Shown here piece after piece: positions 1 to 11,399 of a stretch of DNA of 64,000 bases. The translations under genes and the position numbers were made by a program. How positions within the stretch are numbered: position 1 is the stretch's first letter; every line of letters starts with the position of its first letter. This stretch comes from Bemisia tabaci (taxonomy: Eukaryota > Arthropoda > Insecta > Hemiptera > Aleyrodidae). The stretch covers positions 36,436,592 through 36,500,591 of the forward strand of contig NC_092795.1 in assembly GCF_918797505.1 (NCBI RefSeq). Direction: 5' to 3'. The notes beneath the pieces are model-generated. The model saw only the letters and a program-made list of their open reading frames with translations, ran no database searches and was not told the DNA's origin.

Positions 1-17
1 AGTCGAGCCATGGAACC

Positions 18-434
18 AGAGATGGAAAATGAAATTTCATAAGGCTCGAATAAATTTCACAACAGTTGAAATTTAGAATTTTTTTAGAATTATTGATTGA
101 ACCTTTGGAGGTCTGAAAGCGTTTCAGATCGTCTTTCTGTTGATGCTGCGGTATTATGCTACTCTACTGAAGGTGCCAGACACAAAGAGGGGGCAAAAAG
201 GGGAGTTTAGAGAGAAAAACCCCAACCTAACCTCTAAACTTCACGAAAACATTTGCAACGCGCGAATGTTTCCAGGCTTGGGGTGAAAAATTTCAAAATT
301 TAGAATTACTGTTTCTAGGCGTTTCTTAGCCTCCTGAAAGTATCCCGGAAAGTTTCAATAAATTTCATGAAATTTTATGAAATTTTACGCGTGAAATTTC
401 ACTCGGATAAATTTCATGAAATTTTCCATCTCTG
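18..434. mobile_element. Non-autonomous DNA transposon (MITE) with 9-bp target duplication
   Basis: The element begins AGAGATGGAAAAT and ends with the inverted complement ATTTTCCATCTCT(G). It is bordered on both sides by the direct 9-bp repeat CATGGAACC (9-17 and 435-443), which is a convincing target-site duplication. The interior is AT-rich and non-coding, with many GAAATTT palindromes. A 9-bp duplication is typical of Mutator-like elements, so that class is my inference. Confidence 0.75.
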
Positions 435-1712
435 CATGGAACCGGTACGGGTGAGAAAAATCTGCACAATCGTTTTTATGTAAAAAATTAAGTCCCCCAA
501 GTTTTATCAACAGCTGATGTGGCTTGGTTCCTTTCGGCGATACACTGTCCAAGAACGCTTAAAATGGCTTAAAATAATTGCACCCGGTTGCGCGAATCTT
601 TCGCGAGCGTCGGGCGCTATCCGTGGAGACGCGGCCTGAAGCCTGAGCTCCGGTCCGCGACCACGCGTCCACGACCACGGCTACGGACCGGAGGAACAGC
701 CCATCGCATCGCCCCTGCCCCGACCAGCGTCATCCTCAGACCGGATCGTCAGGTATAAACGGGGGCGGGGGAACAGGGGGCCCTGACTCATGTGATGAAC
801 GGAACGTCCCAGACAACGGCTCACGGCGCCGCACCTCCATGTCTCGAAAACCAGACGAAATGCACCAAGGGAGTGCGAGGGAGGGGGGGACTTGTGAAAT
901 TCTCGGGATTGAATTCATCCGCAAAACTTACGGTGCACACGGTCGGTGCAGGGTGTCATGAAGCGTAAGACAGAAATGAAAGATTGGACATTTTCGTGAG
1001 ATATTTCATAAAATTTCAAGAGGCTGTGAAATATCCCATGTATTTCAGGGGCTAGAGGATGCAACCCGCACTCGAACACACAAAAAATAGAAGAAATTTT
1101 ACACACATTTTACACAATTTTACACTTTGCGAAACATAAAAAGGAATCTGTCCTTTTCAATATTTTTCATAAAATTCTGCAATTTCATGGAATATTTCAA
1201 GTGAAATTTCCAGATTTTATTATTCGTGAAATTTTGACGCCCTGGGCCCTGGGTCGGTGGTGCGAAGAGAGGCGGCCCGGAAAATTGTTCTACGAGCTGC
1301 TCATTTAAATTGTGACGGGTTTTCATGAAACACATGATATTGTATGACAATTTATGTAGAATTCATTTTTAATCAGTGATTTTGCTCAGAATGATGAAAA
1401 ATCTAGAGCTCTCCGCTGAAAGCTCAACAAGACGAAAATTTGAATTATTAAATACATTCGAATTAGATCAGCAGAAATTTGAAGAAAACACGATTTTATA
1501 AGTTGATCGTTGACACGGCGGTTTTGGCAAGAGCACAAAGGTAGTATACGCGTGAAAGAAAACGCTTAACCTGAATCATATGACATACATGACCCTACAC
1601 GACAAGCTAGCGAACCAACAGATGAACTGCTCAACGCGTTGTTCATTGGTCATTCGGCAAGAAATAAATTCTTCTGACCACTGGAAAAGTCGACTGATGA
1701 AGTAACTTGCGT
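435..1712. other. Non-coding stretch, no gene seen
   Basis: A GC-rich patch lies at about 590-900 and an AT-rich patch with repeated GAAATTTC words at 960-1230, similar to the interior of the upstream MITE. Short open frames exist in the GC-rich part on the minus strand, but none has recognisable motifs. Confidence 0.4.
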
Positions 1713-1876
1713 CAGTGGCGAGGCGTGCTTTGCGATACATCGATTGATCTGTCATTTAAACCTTTGAAGAAGAATCGACGAACAGGGAGTTCGCAACGAA
1801 CACCTTAATAATCGATTTTTTACCATAGCTTCAAATGGGAAAATATGGATAATCGATCATTCACGCCTCGCCACCG
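1713..1876. mobile_element. hAT-like MITE, CAGTGGCGAGGCGTG family, copy 1
   Basis: This is a short palindromic element starting CAGTGGCGAGGCGTG and ending CACGCCTCGCCACCG. The flanking octamers ACTTGCGT (1705-1712) and ACTTTCGT (1877-1884) differ by one base and fit an 8-bp target duplication as made by hAT transposases. The interior holds ATCGAT-containing half palindromes shared with the copies near 8.6, 8.8, 21.3 and 25.3 kb. Confidence 0.8.
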
Positions 1877-2545
1877 ACTTTCGTCCCGCTTGGATGACTA
1901 TTCTGGACCCCTTTGAAATTATTTGTCTGCAGACTGAGACATTAGGGTAAAAGTTTCCGCGACTCAATGTTTGAAGCAGTTCTCATTCCGGAATCAAAAG
2001 TTGCTTATAGTGGACAATTTCAGAGAATACTATCATCGATCTGTTACAGAATATAACAATCCTCTTAGTGTTTTCAATGAAACACAGCGCTGACTAATTG
2101 AACGGCGCAGCTTAATAAGCTAGGATTCATGAGAAAGAGGACAGATTCGGTACGCAGTGCAAGCGATAACACGTTCTTTTGGACACTAATTTCTGGGATA
2201 ATTCCAAGAGAACTAATAAAACATCTCCCTGAAGTTTGCCGAGACCACTTCAGTGTTTCGCTTACGATACCATAGATAAGGGGCACAGTCTTACCGATAA
2301 AGTTATTTTGACCGAAATTTTTATGAAGAGATGAGTCGTGAGAATGTTAATAAAGCTGTTACATAAAGACACTTAAATCGCTTTTTCTCTTCTAAATCTA
2401 CCAATATGTATGCAAGTGCGACGATTAGGACCCTCCATACATTACGTCGTGCACTTAGGACACGTTGAGCCTGAAAATGACTGCAGGAAATGGAGGATCA
2501 TCAAGTCTGTTCTGACGAAGGGCTGAAAGCTTCTGTACCAACATG
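1877..2545. other. Non-coding stretch, nothing recognised
   Basis: Unique-looking AT-rich sequence with short open frames only and no motif I recognise. Confidence 0.3.
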
Positions 2546-2773
2546 CACTGGAAAAAAACACATTGGATTAAGAGTCCAGACTCTTAAAAACATTGACAAG
2601 AAGAAGGACTCTTGATTCAACCAGATTCAAGCTTAAATCAAAAGGAAATCCGCTCAAATTAAGAGGCTTGGTTCTTGATTTAAGCTTAAATCTGATTGAA
2701 TCAGGAGTATTTTTTCTTGTCGATGTTTTTAAGAGTCTAGACTCTAGATCCAATGTGTTTTTTTTTCCCAGTG
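2546..2773. mobile_element. MITE, CACTGGAAAAAAA family, copy 1
   Basis: The terminal inverted repeats are CACTGGAAAAAAACACATTG and its near complement ending TTTTTCCCAGTG. Subterminal palindromes of the type AAGAGTCnAGACTCTT lie just inside, and the centre repeats AAGCTTAAATC words. The element is open in both orientations for about 60 codons, but this comes from the symmetry and is not a gene. A second copy lies at 29.2-29.7 kb. Confidence 0.8.
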
Positions 2774-3827
2774 TGGTTCGAAAATGAAAAGTAACGAAGA
2801 GGTCAAGAAAAGAAAAACAGTCCAATCAAAATTATTCTAGCGTTTTTTAAAAATCCGAGGAGAGAAGGCGGTCAGTCTATAGTACTTTTTGAGGACAATC
2901 CGACGGTACTTAATGAGATAGGAAAGGGAGAGGAGAAGGGGGGGAAAGGAGGTCAAAAAAATAGTGTAAAATGCCTGACACAAATACGTAGGAAAAATCT
3001 CGATGGAAATACTTTTTAAAAAAAAGGCAAAAAACCTGTCTTCTCTGTGTCTATTTTTGGTTCTTCGAGAGCTTCTGGTGGTTGCTGTACGAATACTCAT
3101 CACGCATACGTATGGAGATCGGGTAATTGCCCTCGCTAATGGATAAAGTCTCGCCGTTCACGCAAGTGCAGTGACAAAAAAAGAGACCAGAAAGGTTAAA
3201 AAGACACACCAAACCAATTCCAAATTTCAAAATTTGGTACAGACTGTCTGTACTTCACTTACTCTCTGTACTTAGCTTATTTTCTGCACTTCCCTCGTTA
3301 TTTCTGTACTTGTTTTAAAAAAAAGTTGCTGCATTTTTTCTGAAATGAAAGTGGCAGCTAAAAATCTATCCCTCTTCTCTTTTTTTTCGAGCCATGATTC
3401 TCCACGTGGAAACTTCGCGGAGCAAAAACTAAAATTTGGCACCTCCATAGAGGTCCCCGGCGAGTAAACAAAGACCTGACGACGCGACGCCTTTGAAACG
3501 GCAGCACAAAGGAACATCGGTTGAAACAAAGGCCCAAGCTCGCGAGCCTCCGGTGCCTTTTGTCTGTTGAGGTGGCAAGCTCCCACTTGGCTCGACGTTG
3601 CCGCCTACACGCCACGCCGATGAGCTCAACAATGTCGACGATAATGCCATCAATTACGAATGATGTGGAGACTTGGCGAGCCACGGGGGTCCACGGTGCA
3701 GGAGAGGGGGTGGCGTAAAGCTCATTGCGTGAGCATGGCGTCTGCTCGAGATTGCCGGGCTGTGCTGGTACGAAGAACTTGACACTTTAGTATACCTTCC
3801 ACTGGCCTCTTGGCGACAGGTGGAAGT
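2774..3827. other. Non-coding stretch with GC-rich patch, no gene assigned
   Basis: Positions 3400-3780 are richer in G+C and open in several overlapping frames on both strands for up to about 108 codons. None shows a domain, a signal peptide or credible splice sites, so I leave it unassigned. Confidence 0.35.
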
Positions 3828-4140
3828 ATAGAGTCCCTTTATACTGAGAGTTAAGACAACACCCCCTCATGGAGTTACAAACGGGAATAAAGATTACAAA
3901 AATTGAACGTTTTTCGTAATCTTTGATCGGCTCATTCTCAAATTCCTTTCTCCGTTCCTTCTCTCATTACGTTTGTTTCTTGCCGAGCCCGTAATTCCCT
4001 GGTCCATTCCAGATTATAATCTTTGCAATTGGTGAAAATGTAATCTTTATTCCCGTTTGTGACACTGTGAAGGCCTAAAATACGGGAACCAATCAGAAAT
4101 GGATTCACATTGTCTTGACTCTCAGTATAAATGGACTCTA
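3828..4140. mobile_element. MITE, TAGAGTCCCTTTATAC family, copy 1
   Basis: Inverted ends: TAGAGTCCCTTTATACTGAG at the left and its complement CTCAGTATAAATGGACTCTA at the right. A second nested inverted pair (ACGGGAATAAAGATTAC at about 3874, complement at about 4040) gives a near-complete hairpin. The same ends recur at 26.1-26.5 kb. Confidence 0.75.
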
Positions 4141-4142
4141 GG

Positions 4143-4394
4143 TGGAAGCTTTTACTTTCAGGAACTCAACACCTCCTTATGGACAATTATAAGGGAGCAT
4201 CAGTCATCACCCTTTTTCAGCTCTTGCCCTACCTACTGGGTGGATAATGAGCTTCGGTTGACCGTCATGAGCCAAACAGGTTTCTCAAACTTTGGTTTAT
4301 TTGTGAAACGAGATTCTCAACGCGTTGTTGAGCATCCACCTGGTAGGTAGGTCAACAGCTGGATGTTGGAGTCCCGAAAGTAAAAGCTTCCATT
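4143..4394. repeat. Inverted repeat abutting the preceding MITE
   Basis: TGGAAGCTTTTACTTTC at 4143 is matched by GAAAGTAAAAGCTTCCA ending near 4393, and CCTACC/GGTAGG words lie between them. It may be the outer part of an element into which the 3828-4140 MITE inserted, since GTGGAAG also occurs just left of that MITE. Confidence 0.55.
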
Positions 4395-4700
4395 GCTGAG
4401 ATACAAGTTAAGGGTCTCTTATCTCTGGTATAACCTAAGACCTTTGATATACCTTAATACCCTTGACCCTTGATAGGTGAGCGTCCTGTGAGGAAGTCGA
4501 CAAAGGTGGCTGATCCGGCTGTCATGTCAATCTAGTAAAATAGCTCCGTGCCAACGAAACAAGAAGCTCATTGCGGTGTCAACAATCATTGACGCAGAGC
4601 TAGAGCGAGGGAAACTAGAGCTAGCGTACCTCTTTGGAGTCTCTCGGTAGAAAAAAATATGGCAGTGACTGTGGGTTGGGATAAGCGGGAACAATAAATC

Positions 4701-4974
4701 ATATTCGATACATCAAACGGGTGAGATTGTATCGATATCGATTGGTTCAGGACATAAACATAGCCTCAAAAGTAAATTCAGAAATCTGAGAGAACGGGTC
4801 TTTTGTAACAGATTTTTTATTCTTTTGAGTACCAAATACCAATGCAAAGTGAAATTGTCAGGAAATTTCTCATTTTCAGCTTTTCCAACTTAAATCCTTA
4901 CAGTTTGGTTTGAGGTTATGTTCTATTGTTTTGAACCAAACGATACATCGAACCGTTATCGAATACGGTCTATT
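4701..4974. repeat. Dispersed ~275-bp repeat, copy 1 (with 60301-60574)
   Basis: This segment is nearly identical, in the same orientation, to 60301-60574, 55 kb away. It begins near ATTCGATACATCAAAC and ends near GATACATCGAACCGTTATCG, so the ends carry short inverted ATTCGATA/TATCGAAT words. It holds no open frame of note. It is probably a MITE. Confidence 0.8.
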
Positions 4975-5272
4975 GAGAGGGGAGTCCTCTCGCTAAAAGA
5001 GGTCATTTGCGGTATCCTATCGTAACTTCTCCCGATTTACAAGGTTGTTCGGATCCCCGGTAACTCGGGGGAGGTATTGAAAAGGTCGGCGTTCACTTCG
5101 GCAAATAAGCCCCTAGAACAGTAGACGCAAGTCGGGAACAAGGCCGTTTGTTTCGGATCGTTAATTACGTTCCGTTTGTCGACGGCACACAGTGGATCGA
5201 GCCAGTTAGAGTAGGTGGACATGAAATTTTTGACTAAAACAGCAAATTTTGATGTTTATTTCCTCACATTTT

Positions 5273-6899
5273 AAAGAGGTTGTTCCAAAAACGCCGATTT
5301 TGGCCCCCCCCCCTGGATTCGGCCCAAACTTTGCTCAGATGTTGTACTAAGTGTCCCCGACGCTTGGGCAAAATTTCAGCCCCCTCGGATAATTAGGGGG
5401 GAGGGGGCAGGGGGGCAAAGTTGCGATTTTTTTAAAACTTTAAAAATCGATATCTCGCGAACGGTTTGACTGTAAGTGTTGCGGTTTGCGCTAAAAAACG
5501 TTAAAAAATATTCTCTACAAGAATATTAATGCTGTTTGCAAGGTTGCGTAATTTATCGCGGTCATAAATCGATATTTTCGATTTTGAAGGTTCGACTTTT
5601 TTTCGTTTTTCGTCTCTCCTCTCCAGGCGATCGTTGCTACGGGAATGAAAACCGGTTGAGGTGATTCTCCATAAAATTCTGCATCTGCTACACCTTGTTT
5701 GACCTTGGGGAAACGATTCGTTCGTGAGTTATAGCGATTTTTCTGCGATGGGAGACATTGTGCCTCCCCCTTTTACGCCCCGAGGGTGGCTAGGGGGGCC
5801 TCGGGACCATAAAAATCGGATTCCTTGGGGTCGATTACCGGGAAATCATCTTTTTTCCGGAGAATCTACGTCAATTTGCGCCCAAAAATGATCTTTTCAA
5901 AACGGGGACATCGGCCTCCTCCATAATTTCCCTTTGGTCAAAAATTGACGTAGATTCTCCGAAAAAGATGATTTCCCGGGTAATCGACCCCAAGGAATCC
6001 GATTTTTATGGTCCCGAGGCCCCTAGCCACCCTCGGGGCGTAAAAGGGGGAGGCACAATGTCTCCCGACTTTTGGGATCATGACCCCAAGGGGGGCACCT
6101 ACCTCCCAAGGGGGGGCATGGGGGGTTTCGGGACCGTGAAATTCGGATTCCTTGGGGTCAATTCCCTACATAACCCCGCGGTCCCCCACTTCGTACTACC
6201 TAACCTAAACCAACCGAGAAAAAGACCTGTTACGGATGGTCTGAGACACCCCGTATAACGAAGTATTAAAACAATATTTATTGGAGGGGAAGGGTGGGGG
6301 GAGGAGAAAATATCGATAATTACAGCCTACAGCATGAATATAAGGCCCTAGCGGTGAAACAACCTCTGCCTCGCCCGTGCGGGATGGAGCGCCGCCGATA
6401 TGCCGTCCGCGCGTAACCGGTAACGCGCAGAAAAATCGCTATAACTCACGAACGAATCGTTTCCCCAAGGTCAAACAAGGTGTAGCAGATGCAGAATTTT
6501 ATGGAAAATCACCTCAACCGGTTTTCATTCACGTAGCAACGATCGCCTGGAGAGGAGAGACGAAAAACGAAAAAAAGTCGAACCTTCAAAATCGAAAAAA
6601 TCGATTTATGACCGCGATAAATTACGCAACCTTGCAAACAGCATTAATATTCTTGTAGAGAATATTTTTTAACGTTTTTTAGCGCAAACCGCAACACTTA
6701 CAGTCAAACCGTTCGCGAGATATCGATTTTTAAAGTTTTAAAAACATTGCAACTTTGCCCCCCTGCCCCCTCCCCCCTAATTATCCGAGGGGGCTGAAAT
6801 TTTGCCCAAGCGTCGGGGACACTTAGTACAACATCTGAGCAAAGTTTGGGCCGAATCCAGGGGGGGGGCCAAAATCGGCGTTTTTGGAACAACCTCTTT
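5273..6899. mobile_element. Large foldback element with ~400-bp inverted arms
   Basis: The left arm (5273 to about 5690, starting AAAGAGGTTGTTCCAAAAAC) is repeated almost exactly in inverted form at about 6460-6899. A second, independent inverted pair (about 5755-5880 and 5940-6065, containing CGGATTCCTTGGGGTCGA) sits in the middle. There is no transposase. The open frame at 5968-6258 comes from this symmetry and from G-runs. Confidence 0.85.
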
Positions 6900-7045
6900 C
6901 AAGGGGTGCGCGTAAGAGCAAATCTCACGAAGAAACCAATGGACCCACTTTTAGAACCACAAAATTGTGTATGAACGGAGGTATAAGCTTTTAAAGTTTT
7001 CAAACTTTGTCCGACCTCTCCTATTGACTCGATCCACTGTGCGGC
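6900..7045. repeat. Diverged copy of the ATCGAGTCAATnG repeat
   Basis: In inverted orientation this matches parts of 30318-30545 and 30842-31092. Shared words include TTTGTCCGACCTCTC and GACTCGATCCACTGTG. It directly abuts the end of the foldback element. Confidence 0.6.
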
Positions 7046-7684
7046 AGTGGAGAGGAGGCTGGGCCGAGGTAGGGACCAAATGACGTGCTCCGCGTCACAA
7101 AGCGACGTCCTGGCGAGATGGTCTTCGAAGTTGGACATTCTACGGCTCGGATACACAGAATAACTGGCTTTCCCGTGTTTGTTATTTCACGGTGTGAAAA
7201 TTCGAATAACCTATAGACGGTGCCCACCAATTTTCGAAAAAATTCCGCGCAGGGAATCAACATAGCACGGAGGAGAGACAGCAAAAAAGAAAAAAATAGA
7301 GACAAACGTTTTAAAAGAAATCGGAGCGCTTCAAACTACATTACAACTCCATTTTCAACCGGGGGAAAATGAAAATTGTGTGAGAAGGGCAGTCGTCGAC
7401 CCACGTTATTGTGAAAACGATGCAGATTACGAGGTAAACAGAACCCGAAATGGACAGTGGTTTACCTCTTTAAATTGACGTACCTATGCAGAAAGAAACT
7501 ACTTGAAAATGGGTTAAATCAAAAGGAAATATGTGTATAGGATGTGCATGCATCGAAGTTCCGTTTGATTTTATTCATTTACACATGGTTGATTTCAACA
7601 AATATATGTCCAAACGAGGGGAAAATGGGCCCGATTAAACTTTCGGACAAAACAAGATATTTGGACTTCTCCTTTGCTTCCAAC

Positions 7685-8131
7685 TTAAGGTGATTCGGTG
7701 GACGCCATATTTTGTGTCAGAACGGCATGCGATATATCGCATCAATTGGTTCCATTTTTTCAGCTACTCGTCATTTTTGTCCAATTTTGTGATGGCAATT
7801 CTGTTGTCAGGAGACTAAAGCACTCACTTACCAATTTTAACAAAGACATTTAATGTAATAAAGGCGTAGTTTTTTTAGAGAGAAAATATCGCATTCGGGT
7901 GCAGTTTCGATATCAGTATCGAATGCGATGTTTTCTCTCTGAAAGAAACCACGCCTTTATTACGTTGAATTTCTTTGTTAAAATTGGTGAGTGAATGCTT
8001 CAGTCTCCTGACAATAGAATTGCGATCTCAAATTTGGAGAAAAATGACGAGTAGCAGAAAAAATGGAACCAATTGATGCGATATATTACATGCCGTTTTG
8101 ACACAAAATATGGCGTCCATAATCACCTTAA
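7685..8131. mobile_element. TTAA-flanked foldback MITE, copy 1
   Basis: The element is bounded by TTAA on both sides and its ends are GGTGATTCGG...AATCACC in inverted orientation. Almost the whole 447 bp folds on itself; the centre carries the pair CGCATTCGGGTGC and GTATCGAATGCG. Another element of the same size and ends lies in intron 7 of DDX11. A TTAA target is typical of piggyBac-type transposition (inference). Confidence 0.85.
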
Positions 8132-8598
8132 GAAACATATTTCGCACCGACAGACGTGACTGACAGTCGATAGGTTCACACAATAGCTGACTGAAAGAAG
8201 AACAACGTAAGCGACGTATAAATTCCACGGCACTAAACGTTACTCTTCAAATAAGCCGTTCAATTGAGTGGAGGGGCGAATCAGTGCAATTTTAATCGCG
8301 CGCCTGCAAGTGACAGAGGCATTTAGCACGACCTTGAAAAGCGGTTAAGGAAATTGTATGCAGCCATTCGCAAATCGACCACAACAGTGAATTCATAGAT
8401 CCCCGTGCTAACCCGCAGATGAATGAAACTAGACCTTAAGGCAATGTGGGTACTTGACAAACCTTCATTGTGAAACTTAGGGTTTACAAAAGCAGACGAT
8501 TTCCCAGCGGAAGAGTGGAGGATTGTCTTTAAAACTGACTTTGTTAAGACTAACTTTGTCAATAGACGAATCGAAAGATTTGGCAAACTTATGGCTTA
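8132..8598. other. Non-coding stretch, nothing recognised
   Basis: There is one minus-strand open frame (8323-8586) without motifs and without splice context, so I do not call a gene. Confidence 0.3.
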
Positions 8599-8764
8599 CA
8601 GTGGCGCGGCGTGCTTTATGCCATCTATCGATATTTCCCCATTTGAAGCTGTGGTAAATAATCGATTATTAAGGTGTTCGCTGCGAACGCCCTGTTTATC
8701 GATACTTTTCCATAGGTTTAAATGGTCGATCAATCGATATATCGCAAAGCACGCCACGCCACTC
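8599..8764. mobile_element. hAT-like MITE, CAGTGGCG family, copy 2
   Basis: Ends CAGTGGCGCGGCGTG and CACGCCACGCCACTC are flanked by perfect octamer direct repeats ATGGCTTA (8591-8598 and 8765-8772). This is clear evidence for an 8-bp target duplication and hence hAT-type mobilisation. Confidence 0.88.
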
Positions 8765-8778
8765 ATGGCTTATGGTGA

Positions 8779-8942
8779 CAGTGGCGAGGCGTGAATGATC
8801 GATCATCGATGTTTCCCCATTTAAACCTATGGTAAAGAATCGATTATTAAGGTGTTCGTCGCGAACACTCTGTTTATCGATCCTTTTCCACGGGTTTAAA
8901 AGACAGATCAATCGATATATCGCAAAGCACACCTCGACACTG
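8779..8942. mobile_element. hAT-like MITE, CAGTGGCGAGGCGTG family, copy 3
   Basis: This is a second family member, 14 bp downstream of copy 2. It starts CAGTGGCGAGGCGTG and ends CACACCTCGACACTG. The interior is collinear with copy 2. I see no clean target duplication for this one. Confidence 0.8.
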
Positions 8943-9415
8943 TTGACTTCCGTGCGTCGATTTGAGTTGGCTGATACTGACAGAGGATAAGCTGAAATAA
9001 GATGATAAGATTATATTTATTTAATCTAGTTGGTTATGGTACATTTCATAATACTAGTTTACATTAATTTATTACATAATATTACAGTGATTATCTGTTA
9101 AATGACGGCAGTTACGAATAAACCAGTTTTTGATCGAACAGGGTTTTATGCAAACTCTACTCCGAGAATAATACGATTCTCCGATCAAAAAGATTAGGAT
9201 AAACTTCATGGCTCTTTTCTTTCAAGATAGTGTGAATATTTGTGGTTAAGCTATCCTATAGGCTCGTTTTCTATTCCTTAAGGTACTACTCGACGTCTTC
9301 TGACCCATTGTTCATGAAAGTAAGACTGCTGGTATAGCTGCAAGTCAAATTCGTGTCATCTGATGTGATCACACCTCCAATTATGACCTCCTTGCCCACT
9401 TCAACTAAAATATCC

Positions 9416-9768
9416 GCACAAAAATGGACTGCTTAAATGCTGCTCTAATATTACACTTTAAAATATATGCTTCCGAGGGTGTTCCATGTTTTTATTTACC
9501 TACAATTAGTGACGCCTTATTTAGGAGTCATGAAATCGCGTGTCTTTCACGCGATGAAAATTGCAGCATTTCGTGCATACATTAACCTCGTGCACAAAAA
9601 TGGACTGCTTAAATACTGCTCAAATATTACACTTTAAAATATATGCTTCCAAGGGTGTTCCATGTTTGTATTTACCTACAATTTGTGATGCCTTATTTAG
9701 GAGTCATGAAATCGCGTGTCTTCCACGCGTAGAAAATTGCAGCATTTCGTGCATACATTAACCTCGTG
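9416..9768. repeat. Tandem duplication, 176-bp unit x2
   Basis: Two head-to-tail units begin at AAAATGGACTGCTTAAAT (9421 and 9597) and end near CATACATTAACCTCGTG. They differ at only a few positions, so the duplication is young. No coding content is apparent. Confidence 0.9.
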
Positions 9769-11399
9769 TTGATCACCTAGACATTTTAGGGAGAAGAGGG
9801 TTCTCGATATAAAAAGGCTGTAAATTTTCTGCATCCTTGTCAAACAGATGATGAAGTATATGTGGTTGAATATTCGGATGGAAAGTATTTCACAGGGCGA
9901 TGACGATTCTTAAATCGACTATTTTCATCAGAGTTCTGGGGGGCAAACTCGGGAGTTAAGTTTTTTGCCTGACAAAATGAGATCCTCACTCGTCAAGTTC
10001 GAGCCATTCGAGTTCGCACTTACCATGGAGCTTGAACACTTGCTCCACGGAAAAAAAGTGTTAGGGGTTTTCCTCTTAAGTGTTGGTTCAATATCCCAGT
10101 TTGTTGGATGAATTGAACATTTCCGATTAATTGTGGTAGAGCCGCAACTCAGGTTGGAGTATTAAAGCAACATTTGGATTAGTAACCTTAATTTATTGGG
10201 GTATGTACAACTACAATTACTTGGAAATGCTAATATCGTCCAACTACCACTACCTCTTTCATTTTGGTGTCTTAATTTATTGCACCGGACTGTTTTAAGG
10301 ATTGTATTTTGAATGTAGTAGCTTCTCAAATAAGAATCTACGTTTGTTCGTCACACGCAGATCTTTAGGTATGCTTTATCGTTCCTCCCTCTCAGATTGG
10401 TTTGGCTTGCTGGATCGCCTACCACATCTTCAAGAAAAAATAATAAAAACAAAATACTAACGCCATTACACTCATTACAGGACGTCAGGACGTTGGGCAA
10501 ACGTATACGGAGAGGAATAAAATTAGCTTTGCGTTAAAAGTCCTTGATGACTGTCGTACAGTGCAAAGAGAACAAAGAAAAAAAAGAAAAAAAGAAGGAA
10601 AAAAAAACTGTCACCATGTACGGAATTACCGTCTTGAGGACAGTCATCGGCTGGGCACAAGTCTAGAAGTGGACTGTTGGGGCAAAATCGTCGTCCGCTG
10701 ACGGACCTAGCGTACAGATTCTGAACCTCACGACATTCTTTTTATTTCATTAGGCTCATTAGGCGCAAATGTTTTCATAGAACGTTTTCAACATTTTTTG
10801 TTTCAAAACAAAAATGTTTTCGATGGTAGAAATCTACCTTTCGTTTCCACTGTGGTTGGAAAGCGTTTTTTTTGTCTTCCTGTAAATGTATTTTTGCCAC
10901 TAACAATTAGGGAAAGGACCACTTTTTCCCTAGAAAAAATTACTCAAAACTGCTGGGGACAACGGATGGAACCCGCGGGAAAAATTGGAAAAATCATTTA
11001 AAATAGTTACGAAATTCTTCGCTCTATTACCTTTGCCAAACGGACAAAATGCTTGTCTTAAAGGGTCTTAATTTGATAATGTCCATTGAGAAACGACACT
11101 ATTTTTGACAAAATAACAATTTTTAGATGTGCGCCCCTTAGGGCGCCTGAGAGGCCTCTAAAAGCTTTTTTTAAAGATGTTTTCCAAAAAGTATTACTTA
11201 TGTTTACACCACATAGCACGTTATGAGACCAGGAAAGGTTAATTTTCCTCAAATTTCAAAGATAACGGACACCTGACCCAATCCTTTGTAACGCTGCGTG
11301 GCACTTACAAAGACTCCTACTCCAAACCACCCCATAAAATGTTACGTAACTTACGTAACGTTACGTTAGGATGACCTCACGAAATGAAGATGGCTTCGA
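9769..11399. other. Non-coding stretch downstream of gene A
   Basis: There is an A-rich tract at about 10565-10605 and repeated TTACGTAAC words at 11340-11370. Short open frames at 10798-11001 and 11058-11252 show nothing recognisable. The first part may include the 3' UTR of the minus-strand gene A. Confidence 0.3.

Noticed and set aside
3358..3718. Overlapping open frames of up to 108 codons on both strands
   Set aside because: They lie in a GC-rich patch where stops are rare by composition; no motif, signal peptide or splice context.
5968..6258. 96-codon plus-strand frame inside the foldback element
   Set aside because: It overlaps inverted-repeat sequence and G-runs and has no transposase motif.
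9416..9768. CRISPR-like array
   Set aside because: Only two long units with no short spacers; the window is eukaryotic nuclear DNA.
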